Below, piece after piece: positions 1 through 7,368 of a DNA stretch of 7,368 bases. This DNA is from an uncultured Holophagaceae bacterium (lineage in GTDB: Bacteria; Acidobacteriota; Holophagae; Holophagales; Holophagaceae). The notes beneath the pieces are model-generated. The model made no database searches and was not told the DNA's origin. It saw only the letters and a list, made by a program, of their open reading frames with translations. Made by a program: the position numbers and the translations under genes. How positions within the stretch are numbered: the first letter of the stretch is position 1; every line of letters starts with the position of its first letter. The stretch lies in NCBI GenBank assembly GCA_903927605.1, contig CAIYNT010000224.1, forward strand, positions 1-7,368, in the 5' to 3' direction.

Positions 1-322
1 CACGGAAGTCGCCACCCTTCACCGTGTCATAGAAGAGGCGGAAGACGCTGTCGCCGTCATTGCGGTAGTTCTTGGCGGCGTTGATGCCGCCCTGGGCCGC
101 GATGGAGTGGGCGCGGCGGGGGCTGTCCTGGTAGCAGTAGCACTCCACTTCGTAGCCAAGCTCGGCCAGGGAGGCGGCGGCGGCGCCACCGGCCAGGCCG
201 GAGCCCACCATGATGACCTTGTACTTGCGCTTGTTGGCCGGGTTCACGAGCTTGAGATCAAACTTGTGCTTGTCCCATTTCTTGTCGATTGGGCCGTCTG
301 GGATGCGGGAATTGAGTTCCAT
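1..322 (-). CDS. sdhA: Succinate dehydrogenase/fumarate reductase flavoprotein subunit, N-terminal part (cut by window edge)
   Basis: This is the FAD-carrying catalytic subunit of complex II, which oxidises succinate to fumarate (or the reverse) on the cytoplasmic side of the membrane. The first 107 residues are visible. After a lysine-rich leader there is a Rossmann-type dinucleotide motif GSGLAGG (residues 40-46). It is followed by the family signature [17 protein letters not shown] (69-85), in which His72 is the position that carries covalent FAD in this family. The long leader containing [10 protein letters not shown] is typical of the b558-type enzymes of Bacteroidota, Acidobacteriota and Deltaproteobacteria rather than the E. 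coli SdhA type. The start is the ATG whose reverse complement lies at 320-322, preceded by a GGGAG Shine-Dalgarno. It lies 16 nt after the sdhC stop, so the two are almost certainly cotranscribed. The frame runs open off the left edge, and an iron-sulfur subunit (sdhB) should follow outside the window. The direction of reaction in vivo cannot be read from this fragment. Confidence 0.95.
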   Translation of the reverse strand, partial: MELNSRIPDGPIDKKWDKHKFDLKLVNPANKRKYKVIMVGSGLAGGAAAASLAELGYEVECYCYQDSPRRAHSIAAQGGINAAKNYRNDGDSVFRLFYDTVKGGDFR

Positions 323-338
323 GGATGGCTCCCTAGGG

Positions 339-1034
339 TCAGTGGATGAAGCCGGTGAGGACGGCGATGGGGAAGGAGATGTTCACGCCCACCACGAGGA
401 TGGACAGGCCATAGGCGAAGTTCCTCCGCAGGGTGTCGTAGCGGGGATGGGACAGGCCCAGGGTCTGGGTGAAGCTCCACACGCCGTGCCACATGTGCAG
501 GCCTAGGCAGAGCTGAGCCACGATGTAGAACCCGGCGGCGGCAGGCACCTTGAAGCCGTTCACAAAGTTTGCATGGGGATTGGTGTGATCGAAATTGGGA
601 TGGACGGTACCGGTGGTCAGGTGGAGCAGGTGATAGACGATGAAGACCGCCAGGATGACGCCGGTCCAGCGCATGGTCCGGGAGGCCCAGGTGGAGGCCA
701 CGTTCTGCTGAACGCGGTAGCCCTCGGGGCGGGCCGCCATGTTGTCCAGGGTGAGGCTGGTGGCGGACCAGATGTGGAATCCCACGGCCACGAGGAGCAC
801 GGCCCGGAAGACCCAGATCCCGTCGCCGTGCAGCATGCCGTGCAGGAACTTGGCGTACTCGTTGAAAGCCGTTGCACCCATGTAGGCCTGGGTGTTGCCG
901 AGCATGTGCACCGTGACAAACCCGAACAAGATGACCCCGGTGGCGGCCATGATCACCTTTCGGCCGACCGATGACGCCAGGAAGCCGTGGCCGCGTGCTT
1001 CCGCGCCCGCGATGCTCTTTTCAGCGACGGACAT
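339..1034 (-). CDS. sdhC: Succinate dehydrogenase cytochrome b558-type membrane anchor subunit
   Basis: A 231-residue integral membrane protein, the dihaem cytochrome b anchor that passes electrons between the SdhAB head and quinone. About five transmembrane helices can be seen (roughly residues 25-45, 73-95, 122-140, 165-185 and 206-228), as expected for single-polypeptide anchors of the b558 family. Histidines placed in or at the ends of helices are likely haem ligands: His43 (FVTVHMLGN), His87 (VGFHIWSA), His135 (VYHLLH) and His180/His183 (LHMWHG). The start at 1034 is chosen because AAGGAG lies 7 nt upstream (complement of 1042-1047). An in-frame ATG 25 codons further upstream lacks such a site and would add a non-homologous-looking tail. 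This is the first gene of the minus-strand operon and is followed 16 nt later by sdhA. Dihaem anchors of this type can support succinate oxidation by menaquinone, which is coupled to the membrane potential. That coupling is family knowledge and is not visible in the sequence. Confidence 0.95.
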   Translation of the reverse strand: MSVAEKSIAGAEARGHGFLASSVGRKVIMAATGVILFGFVTVHMLGNTQAYMGATAFNEYAKFLHGMLHGDGIWVFRAVLLVAVGFHIWSATSLTLDNMAARPEGYRVQQNVASTWASRTMRWTGVILAVFIVYHLLHLTTGTVHPNFDHTNPHANFVNGFKVPAAAGFYIVAQLCLGLHMWHGVWSFTQTLGLSHPRYDTLRRNFAYGLSILVVGVNISFPIAVLTGFIH

Positions 1035-1041
1035 AATTGGA

Positions 1042-1047
1042 CTCCTT
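1042..1047 (-). promoter_or_regulatory. Ribosome binding site deciding the sdhC start
   Basis: Reading on the minus strand, AAGGAG is followed 7 nt later by the ATG at 1034. It selects the 231-residue SdhC over a 256-residue version starting at 1109. Confidence 0.8.
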
Positions 1048-1126
1048 GAAGTTGGCGAAAAAATGAGACAGGGATCCCGAGTGGGGCATGGGATCGACGA
1101 TGAGCTCAAGATTCATGTTGGATCTG

Positions 1127-1154
1127 ATTATCTTCTACAGAGGCGGAAATCCAA
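1127..1154 (-). promoter_or_regulatory. Candidate sigma-70-type promoter for sdhCA
   Basis: On the minus strand, TTGGAT (complement of 1149-1154) is followed after 16 nt by GATAAT (complement of 1127-1132), which matches the TATAAT consensus at five of six positions. The -35 hexamer matches only at its first three bases. Transcription would begin near 1120, giving a leader of about 85 nt before sdhC. The CTAGGT palindrome at 1159-1174 would lie directly upstream of the -35 element, where an activator could bind. This is a by-eye match only. Confidence 0.35.
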
Positions 1155-1158
1155 GCCC

Positions 1159-1174
1159 CTAGGTTCGGACCTAG
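1159..1174. repeat. Perfect palindrome CTAGGT-TCGG-ACCTAG
   Basis: Two 6-nt arms (1159-1164 and 1169-1174) are exact reverse complements around a 4-nt centre. It can be read as a DNA operator for a dimeric regulator or as a small RNA hairpin. A third copy of the half-site CTAGGT lies at 1231-1236. If the candidate sdhC promoter is right, the palindrome is centred about 46 nt upstream of that start site, a position typical of activator sites. No regulator family can be named from this motif. Confidence 0.5.
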
Positions 1175-1237
1175 ATCACACTGCCCACCATGAGCCCCAG
1201 CCGGATGGAAGGTGTCCTTCGGACAGGCCTCTAGGTC
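1168..1237. other. Possible structured element closed by an 8-bp inverted repeat
   Basis: GACCTAGA (1168-1175) is the exact reverse complement of TCTAGGTC (1230-1237), enclosing 54 nt. Inside, TGTCC (1213-1217) pairs with GGACA (1221-1225) around a 3-nt loop, and CCAT (1188-1191) can pair with ATGG (1205-1208). The left closing arm is shared with the 1159-1174 palindrome, so the two pairings exclude one another. It does not match any riboswitch class I can recognise on either strand. It could instead be a set of protein-binding half-sites. Confidence 0.3.
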
Positions 1238-1267
1238 TTGCCGTGCCTGGCCTTTCCGCGTTAGAGT

Positions 1268-1317
1268 CACAGACGGTCCAAACAGGATCTGTGGGTAGTC
1301 CGCCCCTGGACTGGGGC
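1268..1317 (+). other. Overlapping small hairpins upstream of hppA
   Basis: CACAGA (1268-1273) pairs with TCTGTG (1288-1293). Further on, AGTCC (1297-1301) can pair with GGACT (1308-1312), while GCCCC (1302-1306) can pair with GGGGC (1313-1317). The last two stems interlock and cannot form together as a simple nested fold, although a pseudoknot is conceivable. The function is unknown and the stems are short (5-6 bp), so chance is a real possibility. Confidence 0.25.
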
Positions 1318-1399
1318 TTGAACTGCTTTCATATAGGTCAACCTGCTTGGCCCCCCATCCGCCTTCCACTCCCCGAATCCCCCTTCCCTGAACCCATCT

Positions 1400-1404
1400 G
1401 GAGG
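1400..1404 (+). promoter_or_regulatory. Ribosome binding site deciding the hppA start
   Basis: GGAGG lies 6 nt before the ATG at 1411, an ideal spacing. The frame is open far upstream, across the antisense of sdhC, but this site fixes the start. A later ATG at 1471 also follows a purine-rich stretch, but with almost no spacing. Confidence 0.85.
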
Positions 1405-1410
1405 AAAGCC

Positions 1411-3849
<2,439 letters not shown>

Positions 3850-3880
3850 GTTGGGCACTCGAGATTGACTGACCGAGCAC

Positions 3881-3914
3881 AAACCAGGCCCTTCTTTCGA
3901 GGGGCCTGGTTTTT
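3881..3914 (+). terminator. Intrinsic terminator after hppA
   Basis: A left arm beginning AAACCAGGCCC (3881-3891) pairs perfectly with GGGCCTGGTTT (3902-3912). Three more pairs (one of them G-U) extend the stem to 14 bp with a TTTC loop. The stem ends in a run of five T residues (3910-3914). It begins 31 nt after the hppA stop and makes hppA a separate transcription unit. The A-rich left base could also let it act on the opposite strand. Confidence 0.9.
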
Positions 3915-3941
3915 CCGTGGTGTGGTGGAACTGTGAATTTC

Positions 3942-3946
3942 AGGAG
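3942..3946 (+). promoter_or_regulatory. Ribosome binding site deciding the oligopeptidase B start
   Basis: AGGAG is placed 6 nt before the ATG at 3953. An in-frame GTG at 3917 would lie right against the terminator and has no such site. No convincing promoter was found in the 103-nt gap after hppA; TTGACT at 3865-3870 lacks a -10 partner. Confidence 0.75.
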
Positions 3947-3952
3947 TTTCAA

Positions 3953-6082
3953 ATGCCTTCCTCTTCCATCAGCTGTCTGCTGTTGGCGATTCTCGTGAAT
4001 TCTGCCAGGACCCTTCTGGCCGGTCCACTCCAGCCACCCGTACCCAAGCAAGTCGAGCACGTCTCCATCTGGCACGGGGAGAAGGTCAACGACCCCTACT
4101 TCTGGCTGCGGGAGAAAACCAATCCTGCAGTGAGCGCCTACCTCGAGGCGGAGAATGCCTATACCGCGGCCATGACCAAGGAACTCCAGCCATTCTCCGA
4201 TGTGCTCTACAAGGAGATGCTGGGCCGCATCAAGCAGACTGATCTCAGCGTGCCCACGAGGGACGGGGGTTACTACTACTACTCCCGCACCGAAGAGGGC
4301 AAGCAATACCCCATCCATTGCAGGCGGAAGATGTCCAGCACCGGCACCTATGATGAAAAGGCTGCCGAAGTAGTCCTGCTGGACCAGAACAAGATGGCCC
4401 AGGGCCTGCCTTTCCTGAGCCTGGGGGCCATGGAGGTCAGCGATGACGATCGCCAGCTTCTCTACACCACGGACACTACCGGCTTCCGCCAATACAACCT
4501 CTTCCTGAAGGACCTCACTTCGGGCAAGGTGGTGGGCCCGCTGGCCGAGCGGGTCACCAGCGTGAACTGGGCCGCGGACAACCGGCATGCGTTCTTCGCA
4601 ACCGAGGACGCGGTCACCAAGCGCTCCGACAAGATCTGGAGGCTGGACCTGCAGGGCGGCAAACCGGAGCTGATCTTCGAGGAGACGGATGAACTGTTTG
4701 GTACCAGCGTCGGGCGCACCAAGGACAGGCGGTTCCTGCAGGTAGTCAGTTACAGCACGGATACATGGGAGACCAGGCTGCTCCCGGCCTCTGAGCCGAA
4801 AGGCGTTTTCATGACCTTCCTGCCCAGGGAGAAGGGACACAAATACACCGTGGACCACCGGGCCGGGCTCTTCTACGTCCGCACCAACAAGGGCGCCAAG
4901 AACTTCCGGCTGGTCACGGCACCAGCGGCGGCGCCTGACCCGAGCCACTGGGTGGAACTGATTCCCCACCGCCCGGACGTACTTCTGGAGGGCGTGGAAC
5001 TCTTCCAGGATTTCCTGGTCGCCGTCGAGAAGCGCGAGGGGCTGGACCGCTTCCGTGTCCATGACTTCAAGAAGGGTGGCTGGAGAGACACCACCTTTCC
5101 CGAGACGGTCTACTCCGCCTTTCCCATGGGCACGCCTGAGTTCACCTCCACGACTTTCCGCCTCAACTATCAGTCCATGGTGACGCCCTCCAGTGTCTAC
5201 GAGATGGACATGACCACGGGCAAGCAGACGCTCCTGAAGCAGACTGAAGTGCTGGGCGGATTCGACCGGAACAACTATGCGACCGAGCGCCTCTGGGCCA
5301 CGGCCCGGGATGGCGTAAAGGTGCCGCTGTCAATCGTCTATCGCAAGGGCCTGAAGCGGGATGGTTCCGCCCCCCTCTATCTATATGCATACGGATCCTA
5401 TGGGCTCGGCACGCCTCCGACCTTCTCGAGCAGCCGCTTCAGCCTGCTGGATCGAGGCATGGCCTTTGCAATCGCCCACATCCGCGGCGGCAACGAGCTG
5501 GGGGAGGTCTGGCACGACGACGGCATGCTCATGAAGAAGCTAAACACTTTCACAGACTTCATCGATTCCGCTGAGTTCCTGATCAAGGAGAAATGGACCG
5601 CCAAGGATCGTCTCGTCATCGAGGGCGGCAGCGCCGGTGGCCTGCTCATGGGAGCCGTCACCAACCTGCGGCCTGACCTCTTCAAGGCCGTCCATGCCGC
5701 CGTGCCCTTCGTGGATGTGATGAACACCATGATGGACCCGAGCTTGCCCCTTACCGTAGGCGAGTATCTTGAGTGGGGCAATCCCAACGAGAAGCCCGCC
5801 TTCGGCTATATGCGCGCATACAGCCCCTACGACAACATCGACAGGAAGGCCTATCCAGCCATCCTGGTTACCACCAGCTTCAACGACAGCCAGGTGATGT
5901 ACTGGGAGCCTGCCAAGTACGTGGCCAAGTTGCGTGCCACCAAGACGGATCCCAATCCGCTCCTGCTCAAGTGCAAAATGGAGCCCGCCGGGCACGGCGG
6001 CGCCTCGGGCCGCTATGACAGACTCAAGGACACCGCATTTGAATATGCCTGGCTGCTGAGTCAGGTGGGCATCACCAAGTAG
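3953..6082 (+). CDS. ptrB: Oligopeptidase B (protease II), S9A family serine peptidase, apparently exported
   Basis: A 709-residue serine peptidase of the prolyl oligopeptidase clan. These enzymes cut short peptides, and oligopeptidase B prefers to cut after Arg or Lys. Residues about 30-450 form the N-terminal segment and beta-propeller that excludes large proteins. The alpha/beta-hydrolase domain follows from about 470, with YGSYG (480-484) and HIRGGNELG (509-517). The catalytic triad is complete: Ser560 in GGSAGG, Asp645 in SFNDSQV, and His681 in GHGG. The Ser-to-Asp spacing of 85 equals that of E. coli protease II. GEYLEWGNP (from 603) matches the family's substrate-binding region, but Leu606 replaces one of two acidic residues linked to basic P1 preference. 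Residues 8-15 are strongly hydrophobic and followed by LLA-GP (21-25), suggesting a signal peptide, though without the usual basic N-terminus. E. coli-type enzymes lack this. The gene has terminators on both sides, so it is probably monocistronic. The symbol reflects family membership, not proven orthology. Confidence 0.92.
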   Translation: MPSSSISCLLLAILVNSARTLLAGPLQPPVPKQVEHVSIWHGEKVNDPYFWLREKTNPAVSAYLEAENAYTAAMTKELQPFSDVLYKEMLGRIKQTDLSVPTRDGGYYYYSRTEEGKQYPIHCRRKMSSTGTYDEKAAEVVLLDQNKMAQGLPFLSLGAMEVSDDDRQLLYTTDTTGFRQYNLFLKDLTSGKVVGPLAERVTSVNWAADNRHAFFATEDAVTKRSDKIWRLDLQGGKPELIFEETDELFGTSVGRTKDRRFLQVVSYSTDTWETRLLPASEPKGVFMTFLPREKGHKYTVDHRAGLFYVRTNKGAKNFRLVTAPAAAPDPSHWVELIPHRPDVLLEGVELFQDFLVAVEKREGLDRFRVHDFKKGGWRDTTFPETVYSAFPMGTPEFTSTTFRLNYQSMVTPSSVYEMDMTTGKQTLLKQTEVLGGFDRNNYATERLWATARDGVKVPLSIVYRKGLKRDGSAPLYLYAYGSYGLGTPPTFSSSRFSLLDRGMAFAIAHIRGGNELGEVWHDDGMLMKKLNTFTDFIDSAEFLIKEKWTAKDRLVIEGGSAGGLLMGAVTNLRPDLFKAVHAAVPFVDVMNTMMDPSLPLTVGEYLEWGNPNEKPAFGYMRAYSPYDNIDRKAYPAILVTTSFNDSQVMYWEPAKYVAKLRATKTDPNPLLLKCKMEPAGHGGASGRYDRLKDTAFEYAWLLSQVGITK

Positions 6083-6091
6083 TTATCCCAA

Positions 6092-6123
6092 CGCCAAAAG
6101 GGCGCACCTGCGCCCTTTTGGCG
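6092..6123 (+). terminator. Hairpin terminator between the peptidase and VOC genes
   Basis: A perfect 13-bp inverted repeat, CGCCAAAAGGGCG (6092-6104) with CGCCCTTTTGGCG (6111-6123), gains one more C-G pair around an ACCT loop. Read as an intrinsic terminator, the GGGCGC/GCGCCC core is followed by only four T residues (6116-6119) before GGCG. It is therefore likely to be weaker than the one after hppA, and it is nearly symmetrical in both directions. It starts 9 nt after the peptidase stop and ends 6 nt before the next ribosome binding site. Confidence 0.8.
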
Positions 6124-6129
6124 GGAGTG

Positions 6130-6136
6130 AAGGAGG
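6130..6136 (+). promoter_or_regulatory. Ribosome binding site of the VOC-fold gene
   Basis: AAGGAGG, essentially the full anti-Shine-Dalgarno complement, lies 5 nt before the ATG at 6142. It favours this start over an in-frame TTG at 6118 that lies inside the terminator stem. Confidence 0.8.
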
Positions 6137-6141
6137 GAAAG

Positions 6142-6570
6142 ATGGTTTCACCTGTGCCCAAGGGATACCACACTGTCACGCCCTATCTGGTCGTGCCCAA
6201 TGGCCTGGCCTTCCTGGCCTTCGTAGAAAAGGCCTTCGGAGCGGTGGAGAAGAGCCGGACCCTGCGCCCGGACGGCACCATCGCCAACGCGGAGGTCCAG
6301 ATCGGGGATTCCGTGGTGATGGTGGCTCAGGCGAAGGAACCTTGGCCACCCATGCCATCGGGCTTCTACCTGTATGTGCCAGATACCGACGCCGTCTACG
6401 AGGCGGCCCTGAGGGCCGGGGCGAGTTCCACGCTGGAGCCTGCTGACCAGTTCTACGGCGACCGCAACGCCGGCGTGCAGGATCCCTGGGGCAACAACTG
6501 GTGGATTGCCACTCACATCGAGGACGTGGACGAGGCTGAGGTCCAGCGGCGCATGGCGGCTAGAGGTTGA
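6142..6570 (+). CDS. VOC superfamily protein, PhnB/glyoxalase-like
   Basis: A 142-residue soluble protein with the paired beta-alpha-beta-beta-beta modules of the vicinal oxygen chelate fold. Module one starts at GYHTVTPYLVVPNG (residues 8-21) and runs through NAEVQIGDSVVMV (49-61). Module two runs from GFYLYVPDTDAVYEAA (74-89) to the end motif DPWGNNWWIATHIEDV (114-129), which is characteristic of PhnB-like members. This grouping contains glyoxalases, dioxygenases, fosfomycin and bleomycin resistance proteins and many uncharacterised members, so no substrate can be given. PhnB-like relatives commonly have His before AEV; here it is Asn49. The usual His or similar polar residue after DPxG is Asn118/Asn119, so metal binding may be weakened or absent. 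A strong ribosome binding site supports the start. The peptidase terminator ends just 18 nt upstream of the ATG, leaving no room for a separate promoter downstream of the hairpin. Confidence 0.85.
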   Translation: MVSPVPKGYHTVTPYLVVPNGLAFLAFVEKAFGAVEKSRTLRPDGTIANAEVQIGDSVVMVAQAKEPWPPMPSGFYLYVPDTDAVYEAALRAGASSTLEPADQFYGDRNAGVQDPWGNNWWIATHIEDVDEAEVQRRMAARG

Positions 6571-6587
6571 GTCTTGAGGCTTGAGCC
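6567..6587 (+). repeat. Three tandem heptamers TTGAGNC
   Basis: TTGAGTC, TTGAGGC and TTGAGCC follow each other without gaps, starting at the last sense codon of the VOC gene and including its TGA stop. Only the sixth base varies. It is a very short array and could be chance or the remnant of a heptanucleotide microsatellite. Confidence 0.4.
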
Positions 6588-6597
6588 GTGACAATGA

Positions 6598-6681
6598 AAG
6601 AGTGCGGCCTCCGCCTGATGGCACGCGAGGCATGCCGCCCGCTCACTAGTTCGCGGAGTCGGAGCCTCCCGTCGCACTTTT
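6598..6681 (+). other. Possible long-range stem in the gap before prfC
   Basis: AAGAGTGCG (6598-6606) pairs with CGCACTTTT (6673-6681) over nine positions, one of them G-U. Within it, CTCCGC (6609-6614) can pair with GCGGAG (6653-6658), or CTCCG with CGGAG (6660-6664). Smaller stems such as GCC-TGAT-GGC (6613-6622) and the palindrome GGCATGCC (6629-6636) lie inside. It may end VOC transcription or be part of the prfC leader. It is not a tRNA: there is no T-arm consensus and no CCA. Confidence 0.3.
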
Positions 6682-6698
6682 GTTATGTCTGGGAAATC

Positions 6699-7368
6699 AT
6701 GAGTCTTGTGGAAGAGATCCAGCGGCGGCGCACGTTCGCCATCATCAGCCACCCCGATGCGGGCAAGACCACGCTGACGGAGAAGCTGCTGCTCTACGGC
6801 GGCGCCATCGACCGGGCGGGCAGTGTGAAGGCCCGGGAGGGCGGTGCCGCGGCCCACTCGGACTGGATGAGCATCGAGCAGGAGCGGGGCATCAGCGTCA
6901 CCTCGGCGGCCATGCAGTTCGAGTACCTGGGCAAGGCCATCAACCTGCTGGATACGCCGGGCCACCAGGACTTCAGCGAGGATACCTACCGGGCGCTCAC
7001 GGCTGCCGACAGCGTGGTGATGCTGCTGGACTGCGCCAAGGGCGTGGAAGAGCAGACCAAGAAGCTGTTTCGCGTGGCCAGCGAGCGCAAGCTGCCCATC
7101 TTCACCTTTGTCAACAAGCTGGACCGCCCCGGCCGCGAGCCAGTGGAACTCATCGACGAGGTGGAGGAACTCTTTGGCCTCCATGCGGTACCCATGACCT
7201 GGCCCATCGGCTCGGGCACGGACTTCAAGGGCGTCTACGTGCGCGCCACGGGCCAGATCCAGGTCTTTGAGCGGGCCAAGGCGGGCCGCAAGGCCCGGGT
7301 GGCCGGGCAGGGCGGGCTGGACGATCCCGAGATCGCGGCCCTGCTCACGCCCGCGGAGCTGCAGCAGC
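6699..7368 (+). CDS. prfC: Peptide chain release factor 3, N-terminal GTPase part (cut by window edge)
   Basis: The first 223 residues of RF3, the translational GTPase that removes RF1/RF2 from the ribosome after termination. The GTP-binding motifs are complete: P-loop HPDAGKTT (18-25), switch I around [17 protein letters not shown] (54-70), DTPGH (85-89) and NKLD (139-142). The signature [14 protein letters not shown], found in RF3 but not in EF-G, settles the assignment within the family. The start follows the conserved N-terminus ([22 protein letters not shown] in spirit). Its Shine-Dalgarno is poor: only GGGA at 6691-6694, 4 nt before the ATG, so translation initiation may be modest or helped by leader structure. 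No other in-frame start would keep the P-loop intact. The frame runs open to the right edge, and domains II and III lie outside. RF3 genes are usually single units, and nothing links it functionally to the upstream VOC gene. Confidence 0.95.
   Translation, partial: MSLVEEIQRRRTFAIISHPDAGKTTLTEKLLLYGGAIDRAGSVKAREGGAAAHSDWMSIEQERGISVTSAAMQFEYLGKAINLLDTPGHQDFSEDTYRALTAADSVVMLLDCAKGVEEQTKKLFRVASERKLPIFTFVNKLDRPGREPVELIDEVEELFGLHAVPMTWPIGSGTDFKGVYVRATGQIQVFERAKAGRKARVAGQGGLDDPEIAALLTPAELQQ

Larger units (their letters stand above)
1035..1410. other. Divergent intergenic region between sdhC and hppA
   Basis: This 376-nt stretch has no convincing gene. Short frames that cross it are antisense extensions of neighbours without ribosome binding sites or family resemblance. 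It holds a candidate sdhC promoter (1127-1154, minus) and a perfect 16-nt palindrome (1159-1174) with a third half-site at 1231-1236. It also holds small hairpins at 1213-1225, 1268-1293, 1297-1312 and 1302-1317, and a C-rich, G-poor tract (1351-1399) just before the hppA ribosome binding site. I could not identify a good hppA promoter. TATAGG at 1332-1337 resembles a -10 element but has no -35 partner at a usable distance. Confidence 0.7.

Noticed and set aside
1035..1109. 25-codon N-terminal extension of SdhC
   Set aside because: It has no ribosome binding site, while AAGGAG stands 7 nt before the shorter start. The extra residues are Ser/Pro-rich and unlike the family.
1168..1237. Known riboswitch such as GEMM (cyclic di-GMP) upstream of hppA
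   Set aside because: The closing stem is suggestive, but none of the conserved core sequences of GEMM, cobalamin, TPP or SAM riboswitches is present on either strand.
1318..1337. TTGAAC and TATAGG as a promoter for hppA
   Set aside because: The spacer is only 8 nt, far short of the 16-18 nt needed, and no other -35 candidate is at the right distance from TATAGG.
892..1410. Open frame extending hppA upstream by 173 codons
   Set aside because: It runs antisense through sdhC and the intergenic region. The translation has no membrane-pyrophosphatase character, and the ideal GGAGG site marks the start at 1411.
4269..4280. Run of four TAC codons (Tyr-Tyr-Tyr-Tyr) in the peptidase
   Set aside because: It matches the Tyr-rich strand found at this place in S9A propellers and is too short to treat as a repeat of interest.
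6601..6678. tRNA gene suggested by a 7-bp acceptor-like stem
   Set aside because: No TTCRA-type T-loop with a paired T-stem, no proper anticodon arm and no CCA end.
6513..7184. 223-codon minus-strand open frame opposite the VOC gene and prfC
   Set aside because: It overlaps two clearly conserved plus-strand genes and spans their intergenic gap. It has no family resemblance.

Overview
The window is GC-rich (by eye a little above 60%) and densely coding, with strong G/C preference at third codon positions. It looks like a chromosomal segment of a free-living Gram-negative bacterium. The gene set is a b558-type succinate dehydrogenase of the Bacteroidota/Acidobacteriota/Deltaproteobacteria kind, a divergent membrane pyrophosphatase, an S9A oligopeptidase B with a secretion signal, and peptide chain release factor 3. 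This would suit an acidobacterium (Holophaga/Geothrix-like) or a relative. That placement is inference from protein flavour, because the window has no rRNA or other taxonomic marker.

Layout. Positions 1-1034 (minus strand) hold the start of a succinate dehydrogenase/fumarate reductase operon: sdhC (339-1034), then sdhA 16 nt downstream, cut by the window edge. sdhB would be expected beyond the left edge. Positions 1035-1410 form a 376-nt divergent intergenic region with a candidate sdhC promoter, a CTAGGT palindrome with a third copy that could form a competing stem, two overlapping small hairpins, and a C-rich, G-poor leader before hppA. Positions 1411-3849 (plus) encode an 812-residue membrane-bound pyrophosphatase, closed by a strong intrinsic terminator (3881-3914). 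Positions 3953-6082 (plus) encode a 709-residue oligopeptidase B-type serine peptidase with an intact Ser/Asp/His triad and an apparent signal peptide. A second hairpin terminator (6092-6123) lies only a few bases before the ribosome binding site of a small PhnB-like VOC-fold protein (6142-6570). After a 128-nt gap with a possible long-range stem, prfC (6699 to the right edge) begins.

Function. The sdh operon and hppA are both membrane bioenergetic systems and share a divergent control region. Succinate dehydrogenase feeds the quinone pool (or reduces fumarate), and the pyrophosphatase turns biosynthetic PPi into an ion gradient. The remaining genes (peptidase, VOC protein, RF3) look like unrelated single-gene units. 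No mobile element, CRISPR array, tRNA, rRNA or defence system is visible. The least ordinary features are the divergent pyrophosphatase active site, the inverted-repeat architecture of the 1159-1237 region, and the predicted export of a normally cytosolic peptidase family.
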